This document shows positions 1 to 5,701 of a stretch of 7,454 nt of DNA, piece after piece. Source of the DNA: a bacterium. Its GTDB lineage: Bacteria > Ratteibacteria > UBA8468. The stretch is from the NCBI GenBank assembly GCA_030630065.1, contig DAOVNU010000032.1, forward strand, positions 1 to 7,454, read 5' to 3'. The position numbers and the translations under genes were made by a program. Position 1 is the first letter of the stretch, and each line of letters opens with the position of its first letter. Below the pieces are notes generated by a model. It saw nothing but the letters and a program-made list of their open reading frames with translations, was not told the DNA's origin and did not search any database.

Positions 1-1
1 A

Positions 2-322
2 GAAGCGCTGGAATATTTTAAGAAGGTGCGGCGTCTATATCCCTTGAGTTTTGAAGCGGTAAAAGCGAACAAAATTATCTGCCAGAAAGAAGGTCAATTT
101 TCTATTCAACTTGGTGCCTTCATTGACCTGGATCGGGCAAAGAACTTACTGGGAAAATTTCAGAAGAAAGAATATTCTTCCTATCTTCTCAAAAAAGTTG
201 ATGACAAACCCTGGATTTATAAGGTAAGAATAGGTAATTTTGGAAGTCGTGCCAAGGCAATTCTTTTCACCGAACAATTACAATTACCGGAAAACACCGA
301 ATTTTTTATTACTGATAAATAG
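2..322 (+). CDS. C-terminal part of a TPR/SPOR-domain protein (5' end outside window)
   Basis: The reading frame is open from the left edge, so this is the last ~106 residues of a longer protein; the GTG at 26 need not be the start. The first visible residues (EALEYFKKV, then a YP turn) look like the second helix of a tetratricopeptide repeat. The rest matches a SPOR domain: FSIQLGAF opens the first beta strand, followed by a helix (DRAKNLLGKFQ), a strand, WIYKVRIGNF as the third strand, then a second helix with a closing strand before the stop. SPOR domains bind denuded glycan strands of peptidoglycan, usually at the division septum, so an envelope location is likely. Which SPOR protein this is cannot be told without the N-terminus. 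Downstream lies an inverted repeat and a gene on the same strand. No canonical terminator is visible after the stop. Confidence 0.8.
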   Translation, partial: EALEYFKKVRRLYPLSFEAVKANKIICQKEGQFSIQLGAFIDLDRAKNLLGKFQKKEYSSYLLKKVDDKPWIYKVRIGNFGSRAKAILFTEQLQLPENTEFFITDK

Positions 323-326
323 ATTT

Positions 327-428
327 AATTCGGGACACATCCCATTTAAAATTAAATTATTAAAAAGAGTTATGATACAAATAGGTTTTAATGAATAATG
401 GATAGAAAAATGGGATGTGTCCCGAATT
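327..428. repeat. Perfect 21-bp inverted repeat with 60-bp spacer (REP/MITE-like)
   Basis: The arms at 327-347 and 408-428 are exact reverse complements of each other over 21 bp; pairing stops at both ends. Each arm has the core GGGACACATCCC or its complement, which is itself partly self-complementary (GGGA...TCCC). The 60-bp interior is very AT-rich. The left arm starts 4 bp after the SPOR gene stop, and the right arm lies inside the first codons of the next gene. No T-tract follows, so it is not a standard terminator. It resembles a short non-autonomous palindromic element of the kind mobilised by REP-associated (Y1) transposases, but no transposase is in the window and the family assignment is inference. 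Confidence 0.8.
371..376 (+). promoter_or_regulatory. Possible -10 element for the CPBP protease gene
   Basis: TATGAT at 371-376 matches the sigma70 -10 box at five of six bases and lies about 20 bp before the ATG at 398. No good -35 box is found at 16-19 bp spacing (only AT-rich sequence), and it sits in the spacer of the inverted repeat. The region is so AT-rich that chance is a fair explanation. Confidence 0.25.
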
Positions 429-1432
429 TTAAGAAAAATTGGATATATGTTGGGATGCTCTTGTTTATTCTGCTCTTCACCACCTTTTCTCTTGCGAGAA
501 AAAGTAGTTTTCACACAGAAAAGGAGATTACATCTTTGCAAAGAGCGGATGTGGAAAAAATTTTAAAAGAGCGGGAAGAGAAAAAAATCCCGGGATTTTA
601 TCTTTTTGGTTTTCTTTCTTTTTTTGTCTTTACCGCTTTCCTTATTGGTTTTTTTCTTAATCTTTCTTTGCTTAGGCGAAAAAAGTTCTTATTAATCAAT
701 ACTCTTTTTCCTCAGGTTAACTGGGAGATTTCCGACCTGTTGCGCGCCGGAATTTTTTTCTGTTTTTTTCTTTATTTAGTTCTCTTCCTGGAAAAACTTT
801 TTCTCCCTCCTTCCTTTTTTAGCTCATTTGACGCGCTCCTCTTTTTTACTCTTTCCAATACGATTCTAACAGAAGTTGCGGTATTTCTTTTCGTCTTTAA
901 TTTTCTGATTAAGAAACGTGTTCCGGACAAAAGTTGGCTTACCCTTCTTTTCTCCCCGGGAGAGAGAAAAACCAAGAAAATTGCCCTGGGTATCCGTGCT
1001 TACTTTCATCTTCTGCCAATTCTTTTTTTTGTCGGACTTCTCACAGCGTTACTTATTAAGATTTCCGGTCATTCTCCCACAGAGCGAACCTTCGCTATCT
1101 TTTTACTGCAGGTAAAATCTCCGTTGCTTCTTTATTTTTCTATCTTTACGGCAGTAATTTTTGCTCCTATCTTTGAGGAATTTCTCTTTCGTGCTTTTGC
1201 TTACTCTGCTTTAAGAAAAAGATTTGGAGTAAAGAGAGGAATTCTTTTCAGCAGTTTTTTGTTTGCTCTCATCCATCGCTCTCTCTATGGTTTTCTTGCT
1301 ATATTTATTTTAGGCGTTGTTTTAGCCCATCTTTATGAGAAGACCGGCTCTCTTATTCCTTCTATCAGTTTGCATATTTTTAATAATGGAATTGCCTCCC
1401 TCTTTCTTCTATCGCTAAAATCTCTATTATGA
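398..1432 (+). CDS. CPBP-family intramembrane metalloprotease (CAAX protease-like)
   Basis: This 344-residue protein is strongly hydrophobic, with about eight or nine likely membrane segments (roughly 16-34, 66-88, 116-137, 146-171, 201-222, 243-262, 281-297, 299-315, 323-342). The C-terminal third has the CPBP/ABI (Rce1-like) signature: EExxxR as E260-E261-FLF-R265, a second-motif histidine in FALIH (H293), and H326 with N330 in HIFNN. These residues form the membrane-embedded glutamate/histidine site in the family, so it is probably an active protease, but its substrate is unknown. The start is uncertain: ATG 398 and ATG 410 both lie in or beside the right arm of the inverted repeat, so residues ~5-11 (MGCVPNF) are repeat-encoded. 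ATG 455 (MLLFILLF) would start outside it, just inside the first membrane segment. None has a good Shine-Dalgarno. The stop overlaps purD by ATGA. Confidence 0.85.
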   Translation: MDRKMGCVPNFKKNWIYVGMLLFILLFTTFSLARKSSFHTEKEITSLQRADVEKILKEREEKKIPGFYLFGFLSFFVFTAFLIGFFLNLSLLRRKKFLLINTLFPQVNWEISDLLRAGIFFCFFLYLVLFLEKLFLPPSFFSSFDALLFFTLSNTILTEVAVFLFVFNFLIKKRVPDKSWLTLLFSPGERKTKKIALGIRAYFHLLPILFFVGLLTALLIKISGHSPTERTFAIFLLQVKSPLLLYFSIFTAVIFAPIFEEFLFRAFAYSALRKRFGVKRGILFSSFLFALIHRSLYGFLAIFILGVVLAHLYEKTGSLIPSISLHIFNNGIASLFLLSLKSLL

Positions 1433-2709
1433 AATGCCTGGTTATTGGTAATGGCGGTCGGGAACATACCATCATCTGGAAGTTGGCTCAGAGTCCGCGG
1501 GTAAAAAGGATTTATGCTGCCCCCGGCAATGGAGGAATTTCTCAATTGGCGGAATGTCAGGACATTTCTCCTGCAGACACAAAATCTCTCTTATCCTTTG
1601 CAAAAAATAAGGGGGTTGATTTAACAATTGTTGGACCGGAAGTTTCTTTGGCGGAAGGTATCGGAGACCTTTTTCGAAAAGAGAGATTAAATATCTTTGC
1701 TCCGGGAAGGCAGGCAGCCAGATTGGAGACCTCCAAGGTCTTTGCCAAGGAACTGATGCAGGAATTCCAAATTCCTACCGCTGACTTTTCTGTCTTCAGC
1801 AGCCCCGGAAAAGCACTCTCTTATCTGGAGAAAAGACGGTTTCCCCAGGTAATCAAGGTTGATGGATTGGCTGCGGGGAAGGGTGTTTTGGTCTGCCGGA
1901 ATTATGAGGAAGCAGAAAATGCGCTCGACAAAATTTTTGTCAAGAAAATTTTTGGGCAGAGTGGAGAGAAAATAGTAATCGAAGAATGTTTATCCGGACA
2001 GGAAACCTCGATTATTCTCTTTACCGATGGTAAAGACGTTTTACCACTGCTTGCTTCTCAGGACCATAAGCAGATTGGCGAGAACGATTGCGGCCCGAAT
2101 ACGGGTGGAATGGGGGCGATTGCTCCGACGCCAATCGTGACGCAGAAGATTTTCTCCGAGGTAATCGAGCAAATTGCCAAACCGACAATATCGGCTTTAA
2201 GGAGCAAAGGCATTCTCTACCAGGGAATGCTTTACGTTGGGATTATGCTCACTGATGAAGGACCGAAGGTTTTGGAATTTAACGTTCGCTTCGGTGACCC
2301 TGAAACCCAGGTAATTTTACCTTTGCTTAAGAACGACCTGGTAGAGATAATGGAGGCGGTAATTAGCGGGAATTTAAATAGCGTAAAAGCAAGTTATGAT
2401 TCCCGGGTGGCTCTCTGCGTTGTTTTGACTTCAGGGGGTTATCCGGGTGAATACGAAAGAGGCAAAATCATTTCTGGTTTGAGAGAAGCGGAAAAAATGG
2501 AAGATATCCTTATTTTCCATGCCGGCACGAAAAGAGAGAAGGGAAGATTACTGACTAATGGGGGCAGGGTATTGGGAGTTACGGGATTGGCAAAAACGGT
2601 TAAAGAAGCAATTGAGAATACCTACGAAGCGGTTAAAAAAATCGGTTTCGAAGGTTGCTACTTCCGTGGAGACATTGGGCAAAAAGCATTGGGGGCTGTT
2701 TCCAAATAA
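1429..2709 (+). CDS. purD: Phosphoribosylamine--glycine ligase (GAR synthetase)
   Basis: The enzyme joins glycine to phosphoribosylamine using ATP, the second step of de novo purine synthesis, in the cytoplasm. At 426 residues it has the usual length of stand-alone bacterial PurD. The N-domain opens with VIGNGGREH (residues 5-13) and has GPE at 69-71. The ATP-grasp core shows VIKVDGLAAGKGV (141-153), EE at 185-186, GPNTGGMGAI (222-231) and FNVRFGDPETQ (284-294), whose glutamate and asparagine belong to the metal site. The C-domain has NGGRVLGV (377-384) and YFRGDIG (411-417). All key motifs are present, so it should be active. The ATG overlaps the protease stop and no Shine-Dalgarno is visible, which points to translational coupling. 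No other purine gene is visible; the link to a membrane protease is probably only co-transcription. Confidence 0.97.
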   Translation: MKCLVIGNGGREHTIIWKLAQSPRVKRIYAAPGNGGISQLAECQDISPADTKSLLSFAKNKGVDLTIVGPEVSLAEGIGDLFRKERLNIFAPGRQAARLETSKVFAKELMQEFQIPTADFSVFSSPGKALSYLEKRRFPQVIKVDGLAAGKGVLVCRNYEEAENALDKIFVKKIFGQSGEKIVIEECLSGQETSIILFTDGKDVLPLLASQDHKQIGENDCGPNTGGMGAIAPTPIVTQKIFSEVIEQIAKPTISALRSKGILYQGMLYVGIMLTDEGPKVLEFNVRFGDPETQVILPLLKNDLVEIMEAVISGNLNSVKASYDSRVALCVVLTSGGYPGEYERGKIISGLREAEKMEDILIFHAGTKREKGRLLTNGGRVLGVTGLAKTVKEAIENTYEAVKKIGFEGCYFRGDIGQKALGAVSK

Positions 2710-2733
2710 CCAACATTATTCTGAGACAGCCCC
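2692..2733 (+). terminator. Stem-loop spanning the purD stop codon (possible terminator or attenuator)
   Basis: Bases 2692-2702 (GGGGCTGT core) pair with 2723-2733 (ACAGCCCC core), giving 11 bp with one G-U pair and a 20-nt loop. The left arm is within the last purD codons. Only TTAGTTG follows instead of a U-tract, so intrinsic termination would be weak. It ends 4 bp before the rpsO -35 box. It might protect the purD 3' end, reduce read-through into rpsO, or act as a structure in read-through rpsO mRNA. Confidence 0.4.
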
Positions 2734-2737
2734 TTAG

Positions 2738-2766
2738 TTGACACAGAAAAATTAATGTGGTATTAT
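2738..2766 (+). promoter_or_regulatory. Strong sigma70-type promoter of rpsO-pnp-dut
   Basis: TTGACA (2738-2743) matches the -35 consensus exactly, the spacer is 17 bp, and TATTAT (2761-2766) matches the -10 at five of six bases. TG at 2758-2759 makes it an extended -10 (TGGTATTAT). The expected start of transcription is about 2773, only 2 nt before the rpsO ATG, so the message would be leaderless or nearly so. Confidence 0.8.
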
Positions 2767-2774
2767 GGATCGAA

Positions 2775-3044
2775 ATGGTTTTAGACAAAAAAACGAAAAG
2801 TAAAATTATTACTGACCTTTCTCAGCATAAGAAGGATACCGGTTCTCCTGAGGTTCAGGTTGCCCTTTTTACGAAAAGAATCAAGGAACTGACTGAGCAT
2901 TTTAAGAAGCATAAGAAGGATACCGGTTCCCGCCGGGGATTGCTTGTCCTTATTGGGAAGCGTCGAAAACTCCTTAATTATCTAAAGAGAGAAAACTCTG
3001 AAAGGTATCGGAAACTTATTGAAAGGATAGGGTTGAGAAGATGA
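2775..3044 (+). CDS. rpsO: 30S ribosomal protein S15
   Basis: S15 is a primary binder of the 16S rRNA central domain (helices 20-22) and helps start 30S platform assembly. Starting at ATG 2775 (MVLDKKTKSK) gives 89 residues, the standard length, and aligns with the family N-terminus. An upstream in-frame GTG at 2757 would add six residues (MVLWIE), overlap the promoter -10 and precede the predicted transcript start, so it is rejected. Family landmarks are DTGSPEVQVALFT (21-33), HKKD..SRRGLL (46-57), KRRKLLNYLKR (62-72) and the C-terminal LIERIGLRR. The segment HKKDTGS occurs twice (18-24 and 46-52), with a 22-bp DNA repeat behind it. In the second copy the usual HH of DHHS is TG, while H46, D49 and S52 remain. 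The stop overlaps pnp (ATGA), the classic rpsO-pnp pairing. Confidence 0.96.
   Translation: MVLDKKTKSKIITDLSQHKKDTGSPEVQVALFTKRIKELTEHFKKHKKDTGSRRGLLVLIGKRRKLLNYLKRENSERYRKLIERIGLRR
2824..2929 (+). repeat. Internal 22-bp direct repeat within rpsO
   Basis: Bases 2824-2845 and 2908-2929 are identical over 22 bp at an offset of 84 bp (28 codons, in frame). Both copies encode HKKDTGS plus flanking bases. The two sites correspond to separate conserved S15 motifs that are normally only loosely similar, so exact DNA identity, including third codon positions, suggests recent copying of one site onto the other. Confidence 0.85.
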
Positions 3045-5110
3045 AAATTGAGATTGACATTGGCGGTAAGCCCCTGATTATCGAAGCCGGTCAAGTGGCA
3101 AAGCAGGCCGATAGTGCCGTAACGGTTCGTTACGGAGATACGGTTGTTTTCACCTCGGTAGTGGCTTCTGATGAACCAAAGGAAGGAACGACATTTTTCC
3201 CGTTGACCGTAGATTACCGGGAGCATACTTCCGCTGCAGGTAGATTTCCCGGGGGGTTCTTTAAGCGCGAAGGCCGACCTACCGAGAAAGAAATCCTTAC
3301 CAGTCGCCTTATTGACCGCAGTATCAGACCACTTTTCCCCAAGAATTATAAAAACGAAATTCAGATTAATTCTCTTGTTTTTTCTGCAGATACCGAGAAT
3401 GACCCGGATATCCTTGCCCTTCTCGGTGCCTCGATTGCTTTGTCCCTTTCTAAAATTCCCTTTCTTGGTCCTGTCGGAGCGGTGAGAGTAGGGTGTATAA
3501 ATGATGAATTCGTTATTAACCCTACTCTTCCTCAATTAGAAGAGAGCAAACTAAACCTTGTCGTGGCAGGAACCAAAACCTCAATAATTATGCTTGAAGG
3601 GATGGGTTCATTTTTACCTGCGGATTTAATTTTAAAGGCAATTGACTTTGCTCAAAAATCAATCCTGTTACTTATTGATGCCCAGAAAGAGTGGGAAAAT
3701 AAAGAGAAGGAAAAAGTATTACCTTCTGTCCAGGAAAACTATCCTGAATTATGGAAAGAGATGCAGGAATATCTTTCTCCTAAAATAAAAGATGCCTATA
3801 ACTTTCCGAAGAAAAGCGATCGGGATACTTTCTGGAAAAAACTTTCCTCGGAAACGTTAGAGAAATTTGTCACTCCTGAGAATAGCGAAGAGGTAGTGGA
3901 TAATTTTTACGAAGAGATTAAGGAAGAAAAGGTCCGGAAACTAATTCTGGATACAGGAAAAAGGTTAGACGGTAGAAAATCCAAAGATTTACGAGAAATT
4001 TCTTGTGAAATAAGGTTTTTGCCCCGAACACATGGTTCAGCTCTTTTTACGCGTGGTGGAACACAATCGCTTACCCTGGTGACCCTGGGAACAACAAGTG
4101 ATGCGCAGATTATGGATACTCTCCTGGAGGAATCAACAAAACGGTTTATGGTCCATTATAATTTTCCTTCTTTCTCCGTGGGGGAGATTCGTCCCAGTCG
4201 TGGTCCCGGACGCAGGGAAATCGGTCATGGTGTTTTAGCTGAACGTGCTCTTTCTGCGGTTGTACCCTCAGAAGAGGAATTCCCCTATACAATTCGTGTG
4301 GTAAGCAACATTCTTTCTTCCAACGGTTCTTCTTCGATGGCTACGGTCTGTGGCGGCTCCCTGGCGTTGATGGATGCCGGTGTTCCCATCAGTTCCGCGG
4401 TAGCCGGAATAGCAACTGGGCTTATTCAGGAAGGGGAAAGAAAAATAATTCTTACCGATATTGCCGGCGAAGAAGACCATTTTGGCAATCTTGATTTGAA
4501 GATCGCCGGAACAACTGAGGGGATTACCGCGATTCAAATGGACGTAAAATCTGCTTTAATCACCAGGGAACTTTTGCAGGAACTTTTCACCCAGAGTCAG
4601 GAGGCGAGAGTTGCGATTCTCAAGAAAATGGTGGAAACCATTGCGGAGCCCAAAAAATCTCTTTCCTCTTATGCTCCCAAGATTATTAGTTTGCAGATAC
4701 CAAAGGAAAAGATTGGATTGCTCATTGGTCCAGGCGGGAAAATGATTAGAAAAATCATTAATGACACCGGGGCTAAAATTGACGTTGATGATGATGGGGT
4801 GGTGAAAATTGCTTCTCCCGACCAGGAGGCGGGGAGCAATGCTTTGAAAATTATTGAATCCCTGGTGGAAGAAGCGGTTGTGGGTAAGATTTATTCCGGG
4901 AAGGTAACTAAACTTATGCCCTTTGGTGCTTTCGTTGAAATTCTTCCCAAGCAAGAAGGTCTGGTTCATATTTCGGAACTGGATAATAAACATGTCGGTA
5001 AGGTTGAGGACGTGCTTAAAGTTGGCGATGACGTGAAGGTTAAGGTGATTGACATTAAGGCAGGCAAGATTAGTTTGAGCCGGAAACAAGTATTAAATGC
5101 AAAAAAATGA
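3041..5110 (+). CDS. pnp: Polyribonucleotide nucleotidyltransferase (PNPase)
   Basis: PNPase degrades RNA 3' to 5' by phosphorolysis, releasing nucleoside diphosphates, and can also add tails. The 689 residues are complete: first RNase PH domain (~1-140, with FFKREGRPTE at 73-82 and TSRLIDRSIRPLFP at 87-100), helical linker (~230-300), second RNase PH domain (~305-535), KH domain (~548-605, IGPGGKMIRKI) and S1 domain (~614-683, GKVTKLMPFGAFVEI). The catalytic side is intact: NGSSSMATVCGGS (428-440) binds phosphate, and D479 and D485 in EDHFGNLDLK correspond to the metal-binding aspartates of the E. coli enzyme, with K487 following. The ATG overlaps the rpsO stop, with a modest AGGG about 8 nt upstream. 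The 3' end overlaps dut by 14 bp. Third gene-product role aside, rpsO-pnp adjacency is very widely conserved in bacteria. Confidence 0.98.
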   Translation: MKIEIDIGGKPLIIEAGQVAKQADSAVTVRYGDTVVFTSVVASDEPKEGTTFFPLTVDYREHTSAAGRFPGGFFKREGRPTEKEILTSRLIDRSIRPLFPKNYKNEIQINSLVFSADTENDPDILALLGASIALSLSKIPFLGPVGAVRVGCINDEFVINPTLPQLEESKLNLVVAGTKTSIIMLEGMGSFLPADLILKAIDFAQKSILLLIDAQKEWENKEKEKVLPSVQENYPELWKEMQEYLSPKIKDAYNFPKKSDRDTFWKKLSSETLEKFVTPENSEEVVDNFYEEIKEEKVRKLILDTGKRLDGRKSKDLREISCEIRFLPRTHGSALFTRGGTQSLTLVTLGTTSDAQIMDTLLEESTKRFMVHYNFPSFSVGEIRPSRGPGRREIGHGVLAERALSAVVPSEEEFPYTIRVVSNILSSNGSSSMATVCGGSLALMDAGVPISSAVAGIATGLIQEGERKIILTDIAGEEDHFGNLDLKIAGTTEGITAIQMDVKSALITRELLQELFTQSQEARVAILKKMVETIAEPKKSLSSYAPKIISLQIPKEKIGLLIGPGGKMIRKIINDTGAKIDVDDDGVVKIASPDQEAGSNALKIIESLVEEAVVGKIYSGKVTKLMPFGAFVEILPKQEGLVHISELDNKHVGKVEDVLKVGDDVKVKVIDIKAGKISLSRKQVLNAKK

Positions 5111-5534
5111 TGCAATCCTTTCCGTTAAACGTATCAAGAAATTACATAGTTTACCTCTTCCTGCCTACCAACAAGGAAACGGGCTTGATCTTAGAACATC
5201 TGTAGATATTGCGATCAAACCCGTAGAAAAAGTTCTTATCCCTACCGGTTTCTCTCTTGCTCTCCCTAAAGATTCTATTGGTTTGATTAAAGACCGCAGC
5301 GGCTTGGCAAAAAAGAGTTTGCACGTTCTCGCCGGGGTAATTGACGAAGATTATCGGGGAGAAATCGGGGTTCTTATGATTAACCTGGGAGAAAAAAGTT
5401 TCTATGCCAAAAAAGGTTTCCGCATCGCTCAACTTTTGATTCTTCCCACCAGGAAAGTAAAGGTTATCGAAAAAAAGAAACTCTCTTCCACCTCCCGCGG
5501 AAAAAAAGGTTGGGGCAGTTCCGGCTTGAAATAA
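5097..5534 (+). CDS. dut: dUTP diphosphatase (dUTPase)
   Basis: dUTPase hydrolyses dUTP to dUMP and pyrophosphate, keeping uracil out of DNA and feeding thymidylate synthesis; family members are homotrimers. The 145-residue length is typical. All five family motifs are visible: GLDLRTS (29-35), DRSGLAKK (66-73), GVIDEDYRGEIGVLMIN (80-96, with the catalytic aspartate in VID and the uracil-selecting beta hairpin), RIAQLLILP (109-117) and the C-terminal P-loop-like RGKKGWGSSG (134-143). The first motif has GNGLD where AGxDL is usual, and the last has W for the usual stacking F; both are conservative. Its ATG lies inside the pnp 3' end (14-bp overlap, different frame) with no clear Shine-Dalgarno, so it is probably translated by coupling. 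It ends 4 bp from the 3' end of the opposing tRNA gene. Confidence 0.95.
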   Translation: MQKNDAILSVKRIKKLHSLPLPAYQQGNGLDLRTSVDIAIKPVEKVLIPTGFSLALPKDSIGLIKDRSGLAKKSLHVLAGVIDEDYRGEIGVLMINLGEKSFYAKKGFRIAQLLILPTRKVKVIEKKKLSSTSRGKKGWGSSGLK

Positions 5535-5538
5535 ATAG

Positions 5539-5612
5539 TGGGCACAGGTGGACTCGAACCACCGACCCCTGCCTTATCAGGACAGTGCTCTAACCGACTG
5601 AGCTATGCGCCC
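5539..5612 (-). tRNA. tRNA-Ile, anticodon GAT
   Basis: Read on the - strand, the 74 nt fold as a full cloverleaf. The acceptor GGGCGCA pairs with TGTGCCC (one G-U), the D arm is GCTC/GAGC with GG in the loop, and the anticodon stem is CTGTC/GGCAG around the loop CTGATAA (anticodon GAT, complement of ATC at 5576-5578). The T arm is GGTGG/CCACC with TTCGAGT. The discriminator is A at 5539. CCA is not encoded (the next bases read CTA), so it must be added by nucleotidyltransferase. This is the tRNA most often found in 16S-23S spacers, yet here it lies about 1.75 kb from the 16S gene with its own promoter. Confidence 0.97.
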
Positions 5613-5624
5613 GAACTTCTAAAA

Positions 5625-5653
5625 ATTATAATTCACTTTCCTAAAAAAGTAAA
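5625..5653 (-). promoter_or_regulatory. Promoter of tRNA-Ile
   Basis: On the - strand TTTACT (5653-5648; four of six matches to the -35) is followed by a 17-bp spacer and a perfect TATAAT (5630-5625). The expected start is near 5618, giving a 6-nt leader before the mature tRNA 5' end at 5612. The -35 lies in the T-rich tail of the terminator of the upstream gene. Confidence 0.7.
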
Positions 5654-5680
5654 GCCCTTGATATTGAAGATATCAAGGGC
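5640..5680 (-). terminator. Intrinsic terminator of the coiled-coil protein gene
   Basis: On the - strand, 5680-5670 (GCCCTTGATAT) pairs perfectly with 5664-5654 through an 11-bp stem and a 5-nt loop, followed by TTTACTTTTTTAG as the U-rich tail. It lies 22 bp after the stop codon. The + strand has no T-tract after the stem, so it should act only on the - strand. Confidence 0.85.
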
Positions 5681-5701
5681 AAGCTCACAAAAAAGATAAG
5701 A

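Noticed and set aside
327..428. Inverted repeat as a rho-independent terminator of the SPOR gene
   Set aside because: The loop would be 60 nt and no T-tract follows the right arm, which lies within the next coding region.
2757..2774. Upstream GTG start for S15 (adds MVLWIE)
   Set aside because: It overlaps the -10 box, precedes the predicted transcript start, and the ATG at 2775 gives the standard 89-residue protein with the family N-terminus.
2978..3535. Long - strand open frame opposite rpsO/pnp
   Set aside because: It lies entirely opposite strongly conserved rpsO and pnp codons and its translation has no family features; it is a shadow frame.
4556..5089. Long - strand open frame opposite the pnp KH/S1 region
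   Set aside because: Its translation is low in recognisable structure and mirrors conserved PNPase codons; no promoter or start signal supports it.
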